Under the pieces are notes generated by a model. That model had not been told where the DNA came from. It made no database searches and worked only from the letters and a program-made list of their open reading frames with translations. Of a stretch of DNA of 64,000 nt, positions 63,949-64,000 are shown piece after piece. The stretch's first letter is position 1, and each line of letters starts with the position of its first letter. The position numbers and the translations under genes are program-made. Location of the stretch: assembly GCF_900101915.1 (NCBI RefSeq), contig NZ_FNAL01000017.1:1-64000 (forward strand), given 5' to 3'. The stretch comes from Psychrobacter pacificensis (lineage in GTDB: Bacteria > Pseudomonadota > Gammaproteobacteria > Pseudomonadales > Moraxellaceae).

Positions 63949-64000
63949 TAACGATTATAACTATGATTGGCTTTATTTTGTGATTCGTATCATCGTATAG

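Noticed and set aside
1..64000. CRISPR arrays, rRNA operons or a prophage in the window
   Set aside because: No spaced direct repeats, no rRNA sequence and no phage structural genes were seen; only integrase and IS traces exist.

Overview
The window reads as a chromosomal segment of a gammaproteobacterium of the family Moraxellaceae, most likely Psychrobacter. The reasons are moderate GC, Psychrobacter/Acinetobacter-like protein sequences, a complete PQQ operon ending in an M19 dipeptidase, a two-dehydratase methylcitrate cluster, and CstA followed by a cory-CC-star protein and an ArsA-like ATPase. The genus is inferred from general knowledge; no search was run.

Layout. 1-0.5 kb: the end of an IS30-type transposase and a 107-bp palindromic repeat. 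0.56-4.9 kb (minus strand): pqqA, a terminator-like hairpin, pqqB-pqqC-pqqD-pqqE and a dipeptidase, mostly with overlapping stops and starts. 5.0-5.5 kb: a scar made of a TonB-receptor tail and two IS3-family pieces in opposite orientation. 5.6-13.05 kb: a copper/heavy-metal region with a divergent sensor kinase/response regulator and a plus-strand run of a Met/His-rich periplasmic protein, a c-type cytochrome, a DUF411 lipoprotein, CopA, CopB and a DUF305 membrane protein. 13.1-14.3 kb: an IS3 remnant carrying two short hairpin elements, lying against a broken integrase gene next to tRNA-Arg(CCU). This looks like a decayed island end.

14.5-42 kb is mostly backbone: an orphan ModA-like protein; recC-recB-recD; hpt; CstA, cory-CC-star and ArsA-like genes; a DUF3482 GTPase, a sterol-desaturase-like hydroxylase and a DUF2868 protein; an SDR enzyme. 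38-50 kb (minus strand) carries propionate (methylcitrate) catabolism: prpB, prpC, acnD, prpF and prpD. An ABC exporter and a GNAT gene lie between prpF and prpD. An AT-rich cassette, a PIN-like protein facing a solitary Phd/YefM antitoxin, lies between acnD and prpF. 50-57 kb: an unusual Nramp-family transporter, a LysR regulator, a membrane protein and PEP carboxylase.

57.3-63.9 kb is accessory: an intact P4-type integrase, a decayed region with a truncated ORF, an EamA transporter divergent from a MocR-type regulator, remnants of HPP and TetR genes, and a RhuM-Fic protein with a strong Shine-Dalgarno before a TTG start.

The least explained parts are the PIN/YefM cassette, the CstA/cory-CC-star/ArsA set, the Nramp protein without its metal motifs, and the small hairpin elements inside the IS3 remnant. 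All functions are read from sequence motifs and recalled family knowledge.
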